From Taenia hydatigena (lineage: Eukaryota > Platyhelminthes > Cestoda > Cyclophyllidea > Taeniidae), in the NCBI GenBank assembly GCA_036345935.2, contig JADWOT020000001.1:10471801-10535800 (forward strand): a stretch of 64,000 bases of DNA. The letters are read 5' to 3'. This document shows positions 22,851 to 36,904 of this stretch, piece by piece (the first letter of the stretch is position 1; each line of letters begins with the position of its first letter). The notes beneath the pieces were generated by a model, which was not told where the DNA came from, ran no database searches, and saw nothing but the letters and a program-made list of their open reading frames with translations. The translations under genes were made by a program, and so were the position numbers.

Positions 22851-25800
22851 GCAATTCAGGCTACATTCATTATCAGTCTCATGAATCCAAGAAGCTGGGT
22901 GCGTTTGTGCATTGGCTGTTCCCTCCTAAAAATTGTGCTTTTGCTGATAACTTCCAGTGGCATTCGCAGAGAAAATGAACATCAAAAGGATATGGTAGAG
23001 TCTTGCAACGGACTCATTTAATGAGACCTACCTGAGACATTATTATGTAAAATCTGAAAACACCTGCTTGAATGAAGCCTAGTTGAGGTGACGAGGGATC
23101 ACTAGTTAGGTATGATCACTTCTTTTATCCAGCCAATTGGCAAAGCCCATCGACCAACTGAGATCTTCTAGTGCTGCTTCAAAGTGTTTGGAAGGACATG
23201 GAGAGATCCTGACAGCACCGCATCAGAAAACAATTTTAACGGTCTTTTTATTTTGCATAATTTTGTCTTGTTTACATAAATTCACAAATAATAAACCTGT
23301 TGGAATCTTGAATGTCGTAATTGGAGCATGATTAAATTGGAATGGAGAGGCACCCTGTGGCATATGTGAAGAAGGTGTTAATAATGCAGTATAGAATGTG
23401 GAGGGTGGCTGCAATCAGGGACAGATGTTAATTTTTTGGGATGGTGGGTAAACTGATGCAGATTGTAAAGTGTGCGCCTTTTACATTGCCTTGGAAAACA
23501 AGTGAATCTAAACTAGACTTTTTGTCAGCAAACCAGTTTGAACTAATCTGACAGGGATGCAACAATAGCTAGTCGACGCGTTTCTTCTAATTTGTTGTCT
23601 CCTAGAACCTGCTCCACTACTGCCATCATTTGCCTTGACTTGTCGACCACAGAATGAAGTTGGATAAAATTTACAACGAGGCGTGGGAGGGAGAAGAGCA
23701 AACTAAGTTACTTCATTATCAGCCACAAATTTGAGCAAACAAAAGCATTCTCAGTCATCTGTTTGCAGCACTTTTGATTTCATTTTACTCTGCATTGGAT
23801 AACGCGATTTCGTAAAATTTTCTTTATGGAAAAGTGCGTAGCAGGTGCGCCGTTTTCCTCTTCCTCCTCGATCTTCAGAATATCAGACTGGTTTGACAAG
23901 TACAGGATTCGTCCTACTTCTAGATCCCAGTCATGCCATTTCGCGCATTCGATAGTTTGACAAGAGTGCGATTTTTGCACTTTACCTGCTCGTTTCTCCG
24001 CAGATTTATGTGAATGTCTTTGCAGTTACGTTTCTGATTGCTATCAACCGAATAGCTCACTATACCGGAAAATCCCGTCCCTTTTGATGGCAAAAGCTGA
24101 AGTGACCAATCTAATGATTTGCGCATGCATAGATTTAATTTCCGTCACTTTCGTAAGCAGTCTATCATATCAAGATTGCCTCGATAGAGCGATGGTAGAG
24201 GACCTACGATATCATTGTCTACTCTTTCCACCGGGATCCCTTCGGACGTAGGTTAAAGCAATGCGATCACTGTGATGTCAGGCCCTCTAAAAGCGCCTTA
24301 GGTGCCGCAAGTTTTGCATCACCCAATTGGTCCAGTTACTTGTGGAGCACTCTTAAAGAACTGCTTGCACCAGTGTCTATGATGCCGTTAGACACAGAAG
24401 AGGCCTGACACCTTCATAATATTGTAAAACTTCATCCCTCAGAGAATGTTTTATCCATTATTGGCATATCTATCCCACTTTCCAGACGAGTTTTTGCCTT
24501 TGGCTGTGGGTTAGCAATAAGAAGGTGAATGGAAGCCCTCGTGCACCGGAACCGTGCAGAGATTGGTACTCCGCATCCTCTTCCGACGATATTTAATACA
24601 TCCGCACTACAACATCGTCTCCTTCTATCGAGACTGGTCTACTAGACGGCAGAGTGTCTGCATCACTATGTGGGTGCTCTCTCCTGGCAAATAATAGTTG
24701 ACATCGTCGTTGAGCAGTCTAATCTTCCTACTCATCCATCATGGCGACTGATAGAATTGGCTTGCCAAATAATGATCACAAATTGAACAATCTGTCCCGC
24801 ACTTCTACACAACAAGAACGTCCTTTTATTTAATGGAGGCAAATTTTGCCATCCGGCAAGGAGATTGGCTGACTATCTATTCAACCGTCTTTGTAATACA
24901 CATTGATGCAACGTTTGTGGACTTTCTTTTAGCCACCTTCACCTTTCTGCATTGGTGGATTAGGCGTAAGTCCTGCCCCGAGAAGTATTCGCCGCAAATT
25001 GTGGTGAAATGGCGTCAACAGTGCAACTCACCACCGTCCTCCTTATTCGTCGGCATCCAGTGTGACGAAGCACTCGTAAAGGCAAAATTTTGCGCTAAAA
25101 GCAAGAACAATTACTTTTAGGAGCAGTTGAATGAACTGCCCTGAGTGTTGTTGGTGGTCCCGTTCTGCCAGAAGCTAAAAATCACTTGCGTTGCAAGCAT
25201 AGCAGCGCGCAATAATTACTCCTCTTTTGCAAGGGGATAGACGACAACTCTCTTCGTAACGAAGTTCTCTTTGTTTGCTGTCCGCTACTCTCCTAGAGAG
25301 CTTTTAGGAAGAGAGACAGAATTACGCGACCTCCATCTCTCCCTCATTCTTTCTGCTGACGCCTTTTATTTCTCCATGGCGGACCCATGATCGAATGAAA
25401 CGACTCAGTGTGATTAAGCCGTTCAGTATGGACGACTGAGACTGCACATTGACTTAATAGAGTTAGGGGAATGTCGACACAAATCAGACCCCATTAATCA
25501 GACTCCATCGGTATCAACGCAACAGACCATTTAACACACTGCCGTAGCAAACAAATGTTTTGACAACAGCATTAATCTGTTGCTCATTTACTTTGGCGAT
25601 CGCGTAAATGTGTGGAGAATATGACAATGCAATGAAATGGTCGTCTTTCACGCTCCTAAATCCCACCCAAACAACCACTGTTTGTACTATCACCTTTAAC
25701 CTGAATCTGTTCACATTATGGTGGAATAGAGACACCGAATGTGGCAGAACATTACTTAAAATTGTGCGATAAACGAAAGCAGAGGCGGGTAGGGGCTGAA

Positions 25801-28800
25801 GAAAGGTCATCGGTTCTTAAATACTAAAATTCTTAGTGGCCTGCTTTGGTCCTAAGCAGACGCTTTGGACTTAGCGGGAACATAAGAAGAGAATTAGTAG
25901 GGAATAGCTTTGAGCGTTTCAATCTTGCCGCCAACGCTCCGATGAAGCAAGGAAGATAACCGTGATGATGTCAATGATGCCTGCGAATCGTAAGCAGGAA
26001 TCTTCATTACTGCTACATGGTGTTTGCGTCTGCAAGTGGCTCATACCCTATTCATTCCTTAAAGGGGAGGAAGTTGTGGATACTTCGAGTGCTTAAGCAC
26101 CTCGATCTCCTCGATCCAGTTTATGCCGTCGCTTGCCTCCTTTTGGTAGATACCTTCCCAGAGCGGTATTGCTGGTATCTACCCTGTAGCAATAAAAATG
26201 GCCAATAAGCCATTAATGATGGAAGTAACTGGGAAGCGCAAATGGGCTGTTTCTTGTTCACACCTCCTTGCTCGTCAACAATGGCCGATTAGGAATTAAT
26301 GTGGCTCGAAACGCACGATGCCATCCCGATATGCCCTACACGATGTGAAGAGACTGCGTCACGTTGTACAGCTCATGTCTGCGTAGGGTCCCGCAATGCA
26401 TCTTTTGTTTGGTTTTATCAATATCCCAACGAGTGCCTCACACGGTATGCAAATATGGATTCCAAAATAGATTGAAGAGAGTGCTCTGAATAACAGCTTA
26501 CACGCCTCCCAGATTGCTTTATGGTGGAGTAGTGGCAAGTAAGGGGAGGGCCAGGCAACGTTTGTGTTGACTAGAATGTGGACTTGTTATATGGCTGGTC
26601 ATCTAGCTCAATGTCAGGCAGGTCAGAAGGCAAAGTAGTTATTATGCATTCCATGATTAGCTGCCTATTTCTCCGACTGGATAACTGGGTAGTCTAGCTT
26701 GCTTGTTATTTAGCTTACCAGCCAGCCAGTGGTCCATGCGTTAGCAATTTCGCAGGCTAGAAAACCCCACTGTAGGGATATCACCTGCTTTTCCATCGCA
26801 ACACAAAGTGCATAATCCTCTTGTCATTACCTTTCTCACTTAGAGGATCGGTAACCAACCAACGACCAAACAGCAAGCGTAGCTTATTCGGCGTGCCAAC
26901 CGGCATTTGTGTCATCAAAACTACGTGACATCTAGAAATCACTCACTCACACAAGCTTCTGTAAAGTCGCATTTTGATTTTTTTAGTTGTCAATGCTGCC
27001 ATCTTCAGTATAAGGTTATCATTTTTTCAGTTAATCACTACTTCCTGTGTTTGCGATCGGTCGCTTTACCATCCTGGAGCCTCTCATTATCTAGTAGTGA
27101 AGCATTTCGAAAACAGACGAAACATACAAAATTGATAGTGAGTATGTTGGCAAAAGTGCATTAATAGGTAGCGTTGAAAGTGCGGCTTAATTTGCATCGA
27201 TCCAATCGTAGCGCAAAGCACAGTTTTCTTGGAAGTTGCAGGCCATAACTTTGCAAAGCAATGTAGTAGATTAAGTATGTCAATTCAGGTCATGTTTGAT
27301 TGTTATATTATAAGTATCAAAGGATCTATGGTCATTCCCAAGGCTAATAAATAGCGCAAGGTTTGTTCCCTTATTAGGTATGGATATTTTAGCAGCATTC
27401 GGCATATTTTCCACAACTACCCCACTGTATAAATCCGCAGGAGCCTACTCAGCTTGCAAGCCTTTAATCAGCTAACGACTTCTTCGGTTAGCCAATTTAT
27501 CCGTCTTACCACTTTAATAAAATGGTTCTAGCACCCCTGGTGGATATTTGAAATCAAGTCCGCTCCCTGCCCATTTTACGCAGTTTGTTGGCATAAATTA
27601 TAGCCAAAGATGTTTTCCTAGTAAGGGTAATCAATCGCCAGGCATCTATCCATGTAAAAGGACTTGGCGATGTGCCACTACTTGAAATTATGTATTGTGA
27701 GTGAAATATGCTAGTGCTTACAATACGCATTTGGTGAGTAGTTCATGCAAGTTTTAACCTTGGTCGTGAATATTCAGTTTTATGCTACCATTTTCCCAAA
27801 GAGTAGTAATTGTGAGTTATCAGACGCCTAATATGCAATGCGGTATAGCAGAGTTTATCAGACTATGCACCGACTGTAATGCGTTGACATGATGAAGAAC
27901 CTAAGAAACATTAGATGGATCGCTGAGCCCTGGCAATTACATCCTCAAACAAAACTACCACTTAGCTAGCACCTATCTTGTACAGAAACTGCTCTTCTCA
28001 TTCATACACACTGATGAGAATATTCGGCAGTCATTAATTTGTAAATTCACCCTAATCACATTGTTTTACCGAAGTAGCTACAATAACCATGTAGAATCTT
28101 TCCATCAGCTTCAAAACCAACGCTTGATTTTCTTCTCACTTACAATTGTTTATTCATTTGTTTCAAATTTCCCTGACGTATCATGATGGGCATGGGATGT
28201 ACTACGAAATTAAATTTCCGCAATTAGGCTATTTATTGTGATCAGCTTGAGAAGGTTGAATATATTTGTTCGACTTTACAAATGGCTGCCACTCTTGGGG
28301 TTTGCTTACCTCTAGGGCCATATTAGTTTGCATTAATTTGTGAGTAAAGTGCCACCAAAAATTATGCAGCAAGTGTGCTAGCGCATCACTTTTTCTCGAT
28401 GAGAATACGATAATAGAGTGGAGTGCGAAAAATTCGAAAATTGTAGCAGACATGGAAGCTGCAGGTAGCTGTGGAGAAGTCGTAAAGTACTTTCTTTTTA
28501 CCTGCTTCACACGAATGTTGCATCCAACCAATCGCCTCAAAAGTCAACGATGTTGTCAGTGAGTGCTTAAGTCACTTTTCCTTACCCCTATTGTGCTTTA
28601 ACTTACTTATTGCTCTTTTTGTTAATATCAAGCAGAAAGTGTAATTTTGGGGAAAACAGGCTAACCATCACTCATCAAGGGAAGAATTATAGGAATTACG
28701 TGCCAGCTTCAGCGAGAAGGGATTTCACCATCTCACGATATTATTCTCCGAGATAATAGTAGTAGAGCGAAGGCTAAGCTGATTACAAATGAACAGACCG

Positions 28801-29445
28801 AGAGACTGCAGACGCGTCAGAATGCATTCCACGGAACTAACATCGCAAAGGTGTGGTAGTGGTTATTACACAAGTAACACGCGCAGTGCTTAATTGCACC
28901 AGCATAGTGCTTAAGCCAAGGAGGCTCTGGATGTCGGATTTAGAAGGGAGCAATTATCTTTCAGTTATGCTACATTCTTCAAATATTAACCTCAAAGCAT
29001 AGTTTTGTCCAGCGGATTTCCCTAACCACATCCATACACTAGGCAGTCTGCTACTCAAACGAGTTTACTGGTATACGCGGCATGCAAAAACCATTCTGCA
29101 ACGGATCAAACGAACTCGCTTAGTCATAAAAAATGACCAGCGTAAAGAAACTACTGAGACACATACTTAATTTCAAGTTCAGCATCGAGGTTAGAGTAAA
29201 TGCGTGCCTTTATTTAAGAAAAGTGTGCTCAAGGTTTGGAAGTAAAGATGGGAAGTGGTGCTAGCAGGATGAGCAACAACGGTTAGGGCATAGCTCGTTG
29301 CAAAACTAACTACACAGTGGAGCAGCCCAGTCGAACAGAAGGGCGTACGGCGTTGGGTATAGGCAGCAGAGTTAAGGAAACACGAGGCTTGGAGTAGTGA
29401 TTAAAACATAGGTGATCACTGTACCTTTACAGTCCAAAAACTATC
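22851..29445. other. No gene seen
   Basis: A block near 24190-24760 is richer in G+C than its surroundings and gives broken frames, possibly an old coding relic. The plus frame 24833-25120 (95 codons) has a hydrophobic middle and a GTAAGT inside it, but no acceptor or partner exon. Neither could be assigned. Confidence 0.35.
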
Positions 29446-29637
29446 ATCATCTCAAAGACCGACCCTGAACTGTGGTAAGTCACCTCGTTCCATCTATGCA
29501 TCAAGGCTCTGGAACAAACTCCACGAATGAACTCTTTCGACGCTACCAACACTTGTAAGTTTCGAATACGAAGAGTCGCCTAAGAACCTTTGACTTTAGC
29601 ATGATGCTTTCGTGGCTGACCACCAAAAGCATTGTCA
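29446..29637 (+). repeat. Relic of a reverse-transcriptase C-terminus, copy A
   Basis: Copies A and B (30266-30457) align over about 190 bp. In copy A the plus frame reads SIYASRLWNKLHE, a stop, then TLSTLPTLVSFEYEESPK. A segment of the form S/A-S-R-x-W-N-x-L-P is typical of the end of the reverse transcriptase region of non-LTR retrotransposons. Differences between the copies fall mostly on third codon positions (for example CTA/CTG, ACA/ACG, AGT/AGC, GAA/GAT). They therefore diverged while coding and decayed later. The element family was not determined. Confidence 0.45.
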
Positions 29638-30265
29638 AATTGTGGACTATGCTTGGTTATAACAGAGACTTATACCACACATAATGGTCTAGAAGTCCTG
29701 TGACATCAAGGAAATGAAGGAAGTCGGTGACTATGCGTCGACTGCGGGAAATGGAATCGAGCATTCTCATCACCCTGTTTACCCCTTAGGCATATCGTTT
29801 TGATCTATTCCTTTAAATTAAGCGTACAGGTATTGACACATGTATGTCGACTGTCCATTTGATCGTATAAAATACACTGAATCAGCCTTTGTTTTCGTAG
29901 TCATAATCACCGACTTCCTTCTTGTTGGCTTCTCTATGGATTTGAGTCCTGTGTTCACTCCTACTTATCGCATGGAAAACTGAGGTGTTTCGAAACCATG
30001 CATACATTTGTAATACCTGCTCTGTCAAAGACGAATCCCAAGGCAGGATATTTATCAAAATTCTTTGATTCAGACCAGGGTTCATACCCTACCCACATAT
30101 GACTTAATTTGTTCACTTTAAACATTACTTATAAAAGCGCCTTTGTCAAATCAATCGCATAATTATAGGGTTTAAAAAGGAAGGGACAACTCATAAACAT
30201 GCTGCGTAACTAAAATTTATAGCAGACCTCCTTTTTTGACCAAAATATGAATTTGGGATCTTAGC

Positions 30266-30457
30266 ATCATCTCAAATACTGACTCGAAATCGCAGTGTGC
30301 TACCTCATTTCATCTATACATCAAAAATGAAGAGCAGATGTTCTACTGAACTCCTTCGACGCTGCCAACGCTTGTTAGCGTTGATAACGATGAGCCACCC
30401 AAGGACCGCTGACATTCAGCCCGAGGCCTTCGTGACTGACCACACAATCATCTACAT
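30266..30457 (+). repeat. Relic of a reverse-transcriptase C-terminus, copy B
   Basis: This is the partner of 29446-29637, about 820 bp downstream in the same orientation. It keeps FIYTSK, then a one-base shift, then STLPTLVSVDNDEPPKD before a stop. The aligned tail of copy A is STLPTLVSFEYEESPKN. An 81-codon plus frame (30297-30542) crosses this copy in another frame and is not taken as a gene. Confidence 0.45.
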
Positions 30458-33400
30458 CGCACTTGCCCTCAGCTGCCTTCTGATGAGGCTGCCGACAGAA
30501 CCAAGAACTCAGCATCCACTTCAATCACCATTTCTGAGGTGACTCCGTAGGATAGGTAAAGAATCATTGCTCACAAATCTGACTTCAACCTTCAACTTAA
30601 ATATGGCCAGCGAGACGTGTCTAGGGACAAACAAGTAGCCGAATGCGTTCGTTGAAGGCACAATAGCTGAATAGGAAAGAGAAAGCTGTCCAAACTTTGT
30701 AAAGATGTGCCTACCAGAAGTACTACGACCACAGCATCAGCGTCACTTGCAAATGCGATTGCATCATGGAAGCTGTCCTGTATTGGCTATGCAATGTCTC
30801 CAACTATCTTCTCTATGATATTGCCATTTAATACAGTCGCGGTTTTAAGTCCGGTGTCTCACATTTTAATCAATAACACCTTCCCATGTTTCACCCCACT
30901 CACTTCAATCTGTCTCCTTCATCCCGCAGTTTTGCGACTCCATACATTCCATATGCGTGGCATCGCATCAAATTGTACATTTCATCCTTGCATATTTGCC
31001 CCTTGATCAGTGATTTTACTCACACCTCTTGCTTAAATGTTTTTCATCCCATGAGGAGTAGGCTTCCAAAGTGCAGTTACTTTATAATTTTATCCACATA
31101 CGGTCATGAAGTGCGCTACCAATTGTTCCCTGTGTCGCTCATTTCCAAAGGCTAAAATTTCATATTCATGAATTGTGCGTGGAGACTTACCAAGTTTCCA
31201 AACAAATAAATGGGCGTATGTATGTTAGAAACTTAGCATTGCAAGAGCAGTCACAGTGGATGCAACTTGACACCCTATCTCTAAAGCCACATCACCTTTT
31301 TCAAGGATTACTTGCTACTGAAAAGCACTGAGTACCAAATTAAAGTACTGGATCTATTAGGGATTGGTCTTATAAAGTGCATTGACAAAAGCTCAAAATG
31401 TCTAAAACCAATCTTGACGTTAGATCTTAAGCCTCTTAAAGCTCCAATTGCAGTTTCATGTTCCACCATCCCTTATTTTTTTTCTTGGGCTGCTTGGAGG
31501 TTTACCAGCTTATTGGTTTATGACGGTAAAAATGTATTCTTAGCTGCATAACAGCTGTTAAGATATTTGAGCATTGATCGCTTAAAAATATCTTCTCACA
31601 CTTCTTTTTTATATGGAACGTGGTGAAAAGTGGGTAGGACATTAAAGAGCACGCCAGTTGAGCTTCTGTCTTGAATGTGTTTTTTGCTAGCATTAGGCGC
31701 ATGCTTAGGTACTCGCCTACTTTTGAGCTGAGGAGTGTCACGAGCATGCTATAAGTGCCTTTCTTTCATCTGCATTAAATTCATGTCTACTAATTGTGAC
31801 GGTTCTCATAGCAGCAGAATATGGAATTGACAAATTGCACCCAATTTGAGTTTTAAACTCATCTAGTCTGCTTGACTGAGCATCACTACAACTACTTTTG
31901 GAGAAATGCCACAAGTCACTTATCAACTGTTGGGTCACCTAATTTTCAACCAAAATGAAAGAAATATAGTCTCTTTAGCGCTTTTATTCATAATGGGCGA
32001 GTTTTGTTTCACTTAGCTGCAGGAACCGTTGGAATCAGCCATTTTATACACTGCTATTTAAAGGTCTTTTGAAGGTTGTATGTATCGTCATTAGATCGCG
32101 TTTGCGCGATCTTTAAGTGACTTTGTCAGACAAAGTGAATGTAAGTAAGGGATAACATGCGACGTCGTTTTCAACGTAGTAGTTGTTCATCGGCAGAAAA
32201 AAGGCAAAACCTCAACAGCTCTACATTTGTTAGTCAGTATTGACAATTGCAAAGCATTTCTCTGCTTCCATTCTTCCTCCTTATTCTACCTCACATGACA
32301 ACCCTTTGCTATTAATTCAGTAAAAGCAGTTAAAAAATCGCGGTGCTCAAGTAAATATGTGCAGTTTATTGACCCTCTGCATCAAATGTTTCATGGGCAT
32401 AATTTGTTCATTTAATCCACCGATCAAGAGGAGGCCCACGTTTTGATTTCAGTGGTTACTCTAAAGTATGCCTGAAGGAGTCAATTGCAGCACGCTAATC
32501 GCATTTGCCTCTACACTGGTTCTGACAGAATGGTTATCACGAAGACGAGTCTATTCGGCATGAAGACTTATTCATCCCTACATTAAATGGCTATTGAAGG
32601 TACAATATTTTCTACATGACGTGGGGTAGGTGGTTTACAATTTGCTCATGAGCATCTGAAGCATAGTACCAAGGGACATGTAGTAGTTCAATGGGCGAAA
32701 ATGAAGCAAATACATAGCGGTGAACCATTTGAGGTCAACTTGAAGATCCTTTTGACCATCAGCACCAAAAAGTCCTCCAATAATCACTGCCGCAAACGAG
32801 TTTTCAGGATTGCGGAAAAATGGGGTGTTAGTCTTATAGCTTGTGTTATTTCTAGTATTCACTTGGCATCTATGCGGCTTTTTTGCATTTTTGTAGCAAA
32901 AGGATTTTTTAGGAGTCTAGGTGCCATTGATGAGTCGAAGATTAGGACTGCCTCTTGGCCGTGTTACACTACCTTGCTTCGTATGACAAGTAATCTAAGC
33001 ACTTTATCTTGACTCACTCATTGAGGCCATTTCATGTGCCTCAATGATGCTGCCACGTGACATCCCTCCTCATTTGTGTGCAATCAAAGCTATTGTCTAA
33101 AATAAGATGCAAGGTGCTGTTTCAAAATGCGTGGTGCTAAAGGAAGAAGCAGTGACTTTGGAGACAGTAGTAGATATTGTGGTCAGAGCGGGGTCAGCAG
33201 TGCCACCCAAAGACCAATAAGCGCATCTCTGTTGATGCGGTGAAAAATGCGGCCCCGTAGATTGCATTCAAAGGTGCATGGACAAGTGCAACAAGCGGTG
33301 TCTAAAAGATGAGAAAAAATAGGAATAAAAGTGAGGTAAAGACATTGCTTAAAATACTATGCAGTTGGATTTGTAGACGTGCACACACCAGGGTGGGTGA

Positions 33401-36066
33401 GTACATACGGAAGTGGCTGAAGGGAAGAATGAAGCTATGGATCAATAGGCGAAGGATTAAAGAGAGCGGCTACGAGAGCATAAAAAGGATATAAAATAAA
33501 AACCGAGAGGGAAGTGACTGAGCAAAACCTAATCGTCAGTTAGGCATGGTTGCGCAGTTAATGCAACGACGGACGGATTTCTCAGTAGCTGTAAACGAAA
33601 TAACCGTTTGTCTATCCGTTTTGTGATGTTATGTCTGCCGAGAGCACAATAATCTCTCAATTAGTGCCGCTTGTAAATGTGTTATGACGGATATCTACTG
33701 CGACGCGAAGTTTCGTCTGCAGTAGAGCTTCTAATCCCCAGACGCACATTGTACTATGCCGATTACTAAAACATCTGCCGTCATAAATACGTAGCCTAAA
33801 ATAACTCGATAACTTTTTGAAGATCCACATCGAAGTGTTTAAATTACTATGTCGGTGGACAGTAAAAATCAGAAAATAATGTATGAGGGAATGAGATCAG
33901 AAAATGCACTTTTGTGCTAGTGTTTTCCATTTGCTGATGATAGTCAATACAGCACTTCACTTTGTTGGGAAATCGAGCAAACAAGTATTGTCTGAGTTAC
34001 CTTAGATACTGCTATGAACACTTTCCTTATTTACAAATGTGTCATAAATAAAGTAAGTGGTTCTTTAATAAGGCTCGCATCGTATGAGCAGTTTTTGGTC
34101 TAATTTTTTGCTGCAGTGTCTGAAATGCCAATTTGGAAAAGGCATTTCTCACGCTCTTCCGCTTCATTGTCTGCTATCTCTGTGCCCTACCGAGTTGTAT
34201 AGCAACCCGTCTGGAGAAGAATGATGCAGGTCTAACAATGTTAAATTTGCGTTAAAGTGGACGCACTACTTGCAGATAAAAAGTGATCAACCTGATCACT
34301 GCTCTGCTAGGAGGTCCACATGTTCCAAACGGCGGAAAGAAACACGTCATTGGCGCGTCAAAGCAAACTTGTTTTGGAAACAAAGATAAAGCCAAATGTT
34401 ATCTACCAAATATTGGTGTCACTAGGTTAAGAAAGAATTTGGCTGTGAGAGAGGCAACCAGCAATTCTGTCAAAGTTTGTAAGATTTTGTTTGGTCAACC
34501 ACACTATTGGGATAAGGCGAGTCCGATTCAACTTTTGCTGTGAATTCGAAAACAGGCTACGTAAATGGTCTTCAATGTTCGCCGTATCGTTCAGATAAAT
34601 CCGCAGCATCTACAATGGAAACAAAATATTGCTATTATTTTGGAGTCAAATTCCCACTTAATGGCCGTTACTACGATATTGGAGGTAGAAGAATAAAAAG
34701 AAGAGGCAGCTGCTTCTCCCTGGAACGCCCGTATATGTTCTCAATTTTATGGCGGAAGGGCAAATATTCCATTCGAAACGCTCTGCTTACACATGTCTAT
34801 AATAGCAGATCGCAACACATGTAATTACTCACTTACTTACTTAATTACTCACTCTTTTACGTTATTTGCTAACAGAAGTGCTTGCACCATGAATTGGTCT
34901 TCACAATCTTGTCGCTCGTTATGTCGCCAACACTGGTCGACATGCTACCCATGCGATTCATGCCTACAAGATGCAATATACTTCAACTTCATTTATCCAT
35001 GCCTGCCTGGAATTCAAAGCGCTGCCAACAAAACTAACGGTTGAGGATTCCCTGTAGAACAGACACAAGCCTACAAGAGACCGATCTGCGTGGTGTAGCC
35101 GGTGAGTACAGGTGCGAAGCTTCTCTGCTTCGGCGAAAACCAGCTGCATTTGGCTAGTCAAAATGAGGTGAGTTTCAACAAATCAATGGCAGCCTAAGCG
35201 ACCAGTGGGGAAATTGCATCAATTCTTTGGACAAATGGTCATTCACATAACATGACGTGATGTTAAGGCGCAACCGTTCGTCGTTTAATGGGATTTTATT
35301 TCATAGGTGGTAGTTTAACACAGTCTAATGACTTTATGGCTACCGCGACATTTTAGTATTATTAATCAGTTGAGAGGAAATTCCATTTATTTAGCGGCGC
35401 ATTTAGGTGTCTGACATTGGTCTGATAAAATTATCGAAGAGAAGCACGAACTGACACCCAGCCCGTTTTCGAATAGTTCGGCTTTTATCCCGGGCCCTTC
35501 CTCTTTCTGTGCTTCCAACTCATGCAGCAATCAGCATTCTGTTGACAGCCACTTGTTTGAGTAATTGCTGCAATTTTGACAGCCATTCAATCGGCACTTG
35601 ACGCAACACCCGTGTGGGTTAGCATCTCTACCATGGACAAATTGTGAGGAAGAACGAAGTGTTATGCGACTGGTTGGCAATGGTAAGTTGTCAACTAAGG
35701 TTTTGCTTGTCCCAAGGACAGCTAGATTTGCCATGTCTCGCTAGTTGCCACTGATAGCTGATGTGACATTTTGAGGCCGGCGAATCAACATCAGAGCAAT
35801 AGTTACTTCTCTTGTAGACATGAGCAATCTTTGACCCTGTACTAGGCCTTGTTGATCACTCTAGCCGACACTCTTTGAAAAGTAGGCAAGTATAAGCCAC
35901 TTAATTTTGGTTTAGTGAAACATTTTGGTTTCGCAGTTGAATTGAACTCCCTAGCTTCCCACTAAGCGACATTGTTTTGATGTGGGTGTCACGTGATTGT
36001 GGCAATGCAGTCTTATAGGAATGCAATGGTTTTAGGCAAGGGGATGCGCTTGTAATCGTCTGATGG
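30458..36066. other. No gene seen
   Basis: Frames are short on both strands. Near 35046-35099 a 44-base open block (NRHKPTRDRSAWCS) lies between CCCTGTAG and a good donor (CCG|GTGAGTA). It could be a tiny exon but has no support from a partner. Confidence 0.35.
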
Positions 36067-36166
36067 NNNNNNNNNNNNNNNNNNNNNNNNNNNNNNNNNN
36101 NNNNNNNNNNNNNNNNNNNNNNNNNNNNNNNNNNNNNNNNNNNNNNNNNNNNNNNNNNNNNNNNNN
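36067..36166. other. Assembly gap of 100 N
   Basis: Exactly 100 N occur here, the usual placeholder for a scaffold gap of unknown length. Open frames drawn across it (36013-36242, minus) are meaningless. Confidence 0.98.
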
Positions 36167-36614
36167 ATGACGATGATGTCTCTTCGGTCTTTGTGCACTT
36201 TTTTTGTCGGGTGACATCACTCGCTAGTAATAGTAATTGCATCGGCTAAGCTACCCACAGCCTCATTCCCTTAACAGAAACCTCAACTTTAACCCCCTTC
36301 CATCGCTTTTACTGCTTTAAGTCCAAACACTAGTTTTGTTAACAATAATCTGTTGACAAGAAATACATACCGTAAGTAACAACAAAAGCAGTTTTGATCA
36401 GAGAAATGGAAACCGTGACGTAGAGGTCCAAGGATAGTCAGGAAGAGAGCCAAAATCGGACGAATAACGAACACTGGCACGCCTAGTACAGCTACCACTT
36501 TATCCAAAAAAACAATTCAGGTGTCGCATTTGGGAGCAGGATGCTTTATTCAGCCTCGGAAGCAGTGACTGCACTCGTGCCTCCGCCTTCTGCCATTGGA
36601 TTGCTCCAATCATT
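36167..36614. other. Right flank of the gap, no clear gene
   Basis: The minus frame 36289-36507 (72 codons) begins with a hydrophobic stretch, VAVLGVPVFVIRPILALFLT. No splice sites or partners were found for it. It could be the start of a membrane protein or chance. Confidence 0.3.
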
Positions 36615-36904
36615 ATGATGAATGGCATTGATGGAGGGCACGACCATAGCAAAAGGGTCCCCATCCTCCCGGTGCTACACTTCCATGCCTATTACGAGGT
36701 CTCTTTCGGCGGCGGAGTAGGCGATATCCATTCTGTGGCCACCATGCAGACGGCGCCTACACATGCATCATCTCCCACTGAACGTGTGCTCGTCAAGGCA
36801 TGGTTTAGTCCCCTTGCAGGGTGATAACGATGTCACACTGCTTGGTATAGGTAGGTTCAACCGTTTCACGAAGACGCGCACGCATTGACAAACACATGTT
36901 CCTG
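36615..36904. other. G+C-rich coding-like block, strand unresolved
   Basis: The plus strand is open for 69 codons from ATG ATG at 36615 to TGA at 36822-36824, with a possible donor (GCAGG|GTGATA) around 36822. The minus strand has an excellent acceptor, GCTTATGCTTTCTCTTTCAG, with exon base 1 at 36904. Two open frames follow it: one with SMRARLRETVEPTYTKQ, another with SVTSLSPCKGTKPCLDEH. Further on, the minus strand also reads AAERDLVIGMEV, a stop, then FAMVVPSINAIHHNDWSNPM up to a stop. The composition and signals make a real exon likely somewhere here, but I cannot choose the strand or frame. The neighbouring gene model at 37.9-39.6 kb is on the plus strand. Confidence 0.35.

Noticed and set aside
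24590..24660. A resemblance to 46560-46605 (CACTACAACAT, GAGAC-GGTCTAC)
   Set aside because: It needs a 13-base gap and covers under 60 bases; it could be chance.
28466..28507. A 42-base resemblance to 40733-40774 (shared GTGGAGAAGTCG)
   Set aside because: Too short and too diverged at the ends to separate from chance without an alignment score.
35046..35099. A 44-base micro-exon before GTGAGTA
   Set aside because: A good donor alone is not enough; there is no neighbouring exon and the acceptor context is poor.
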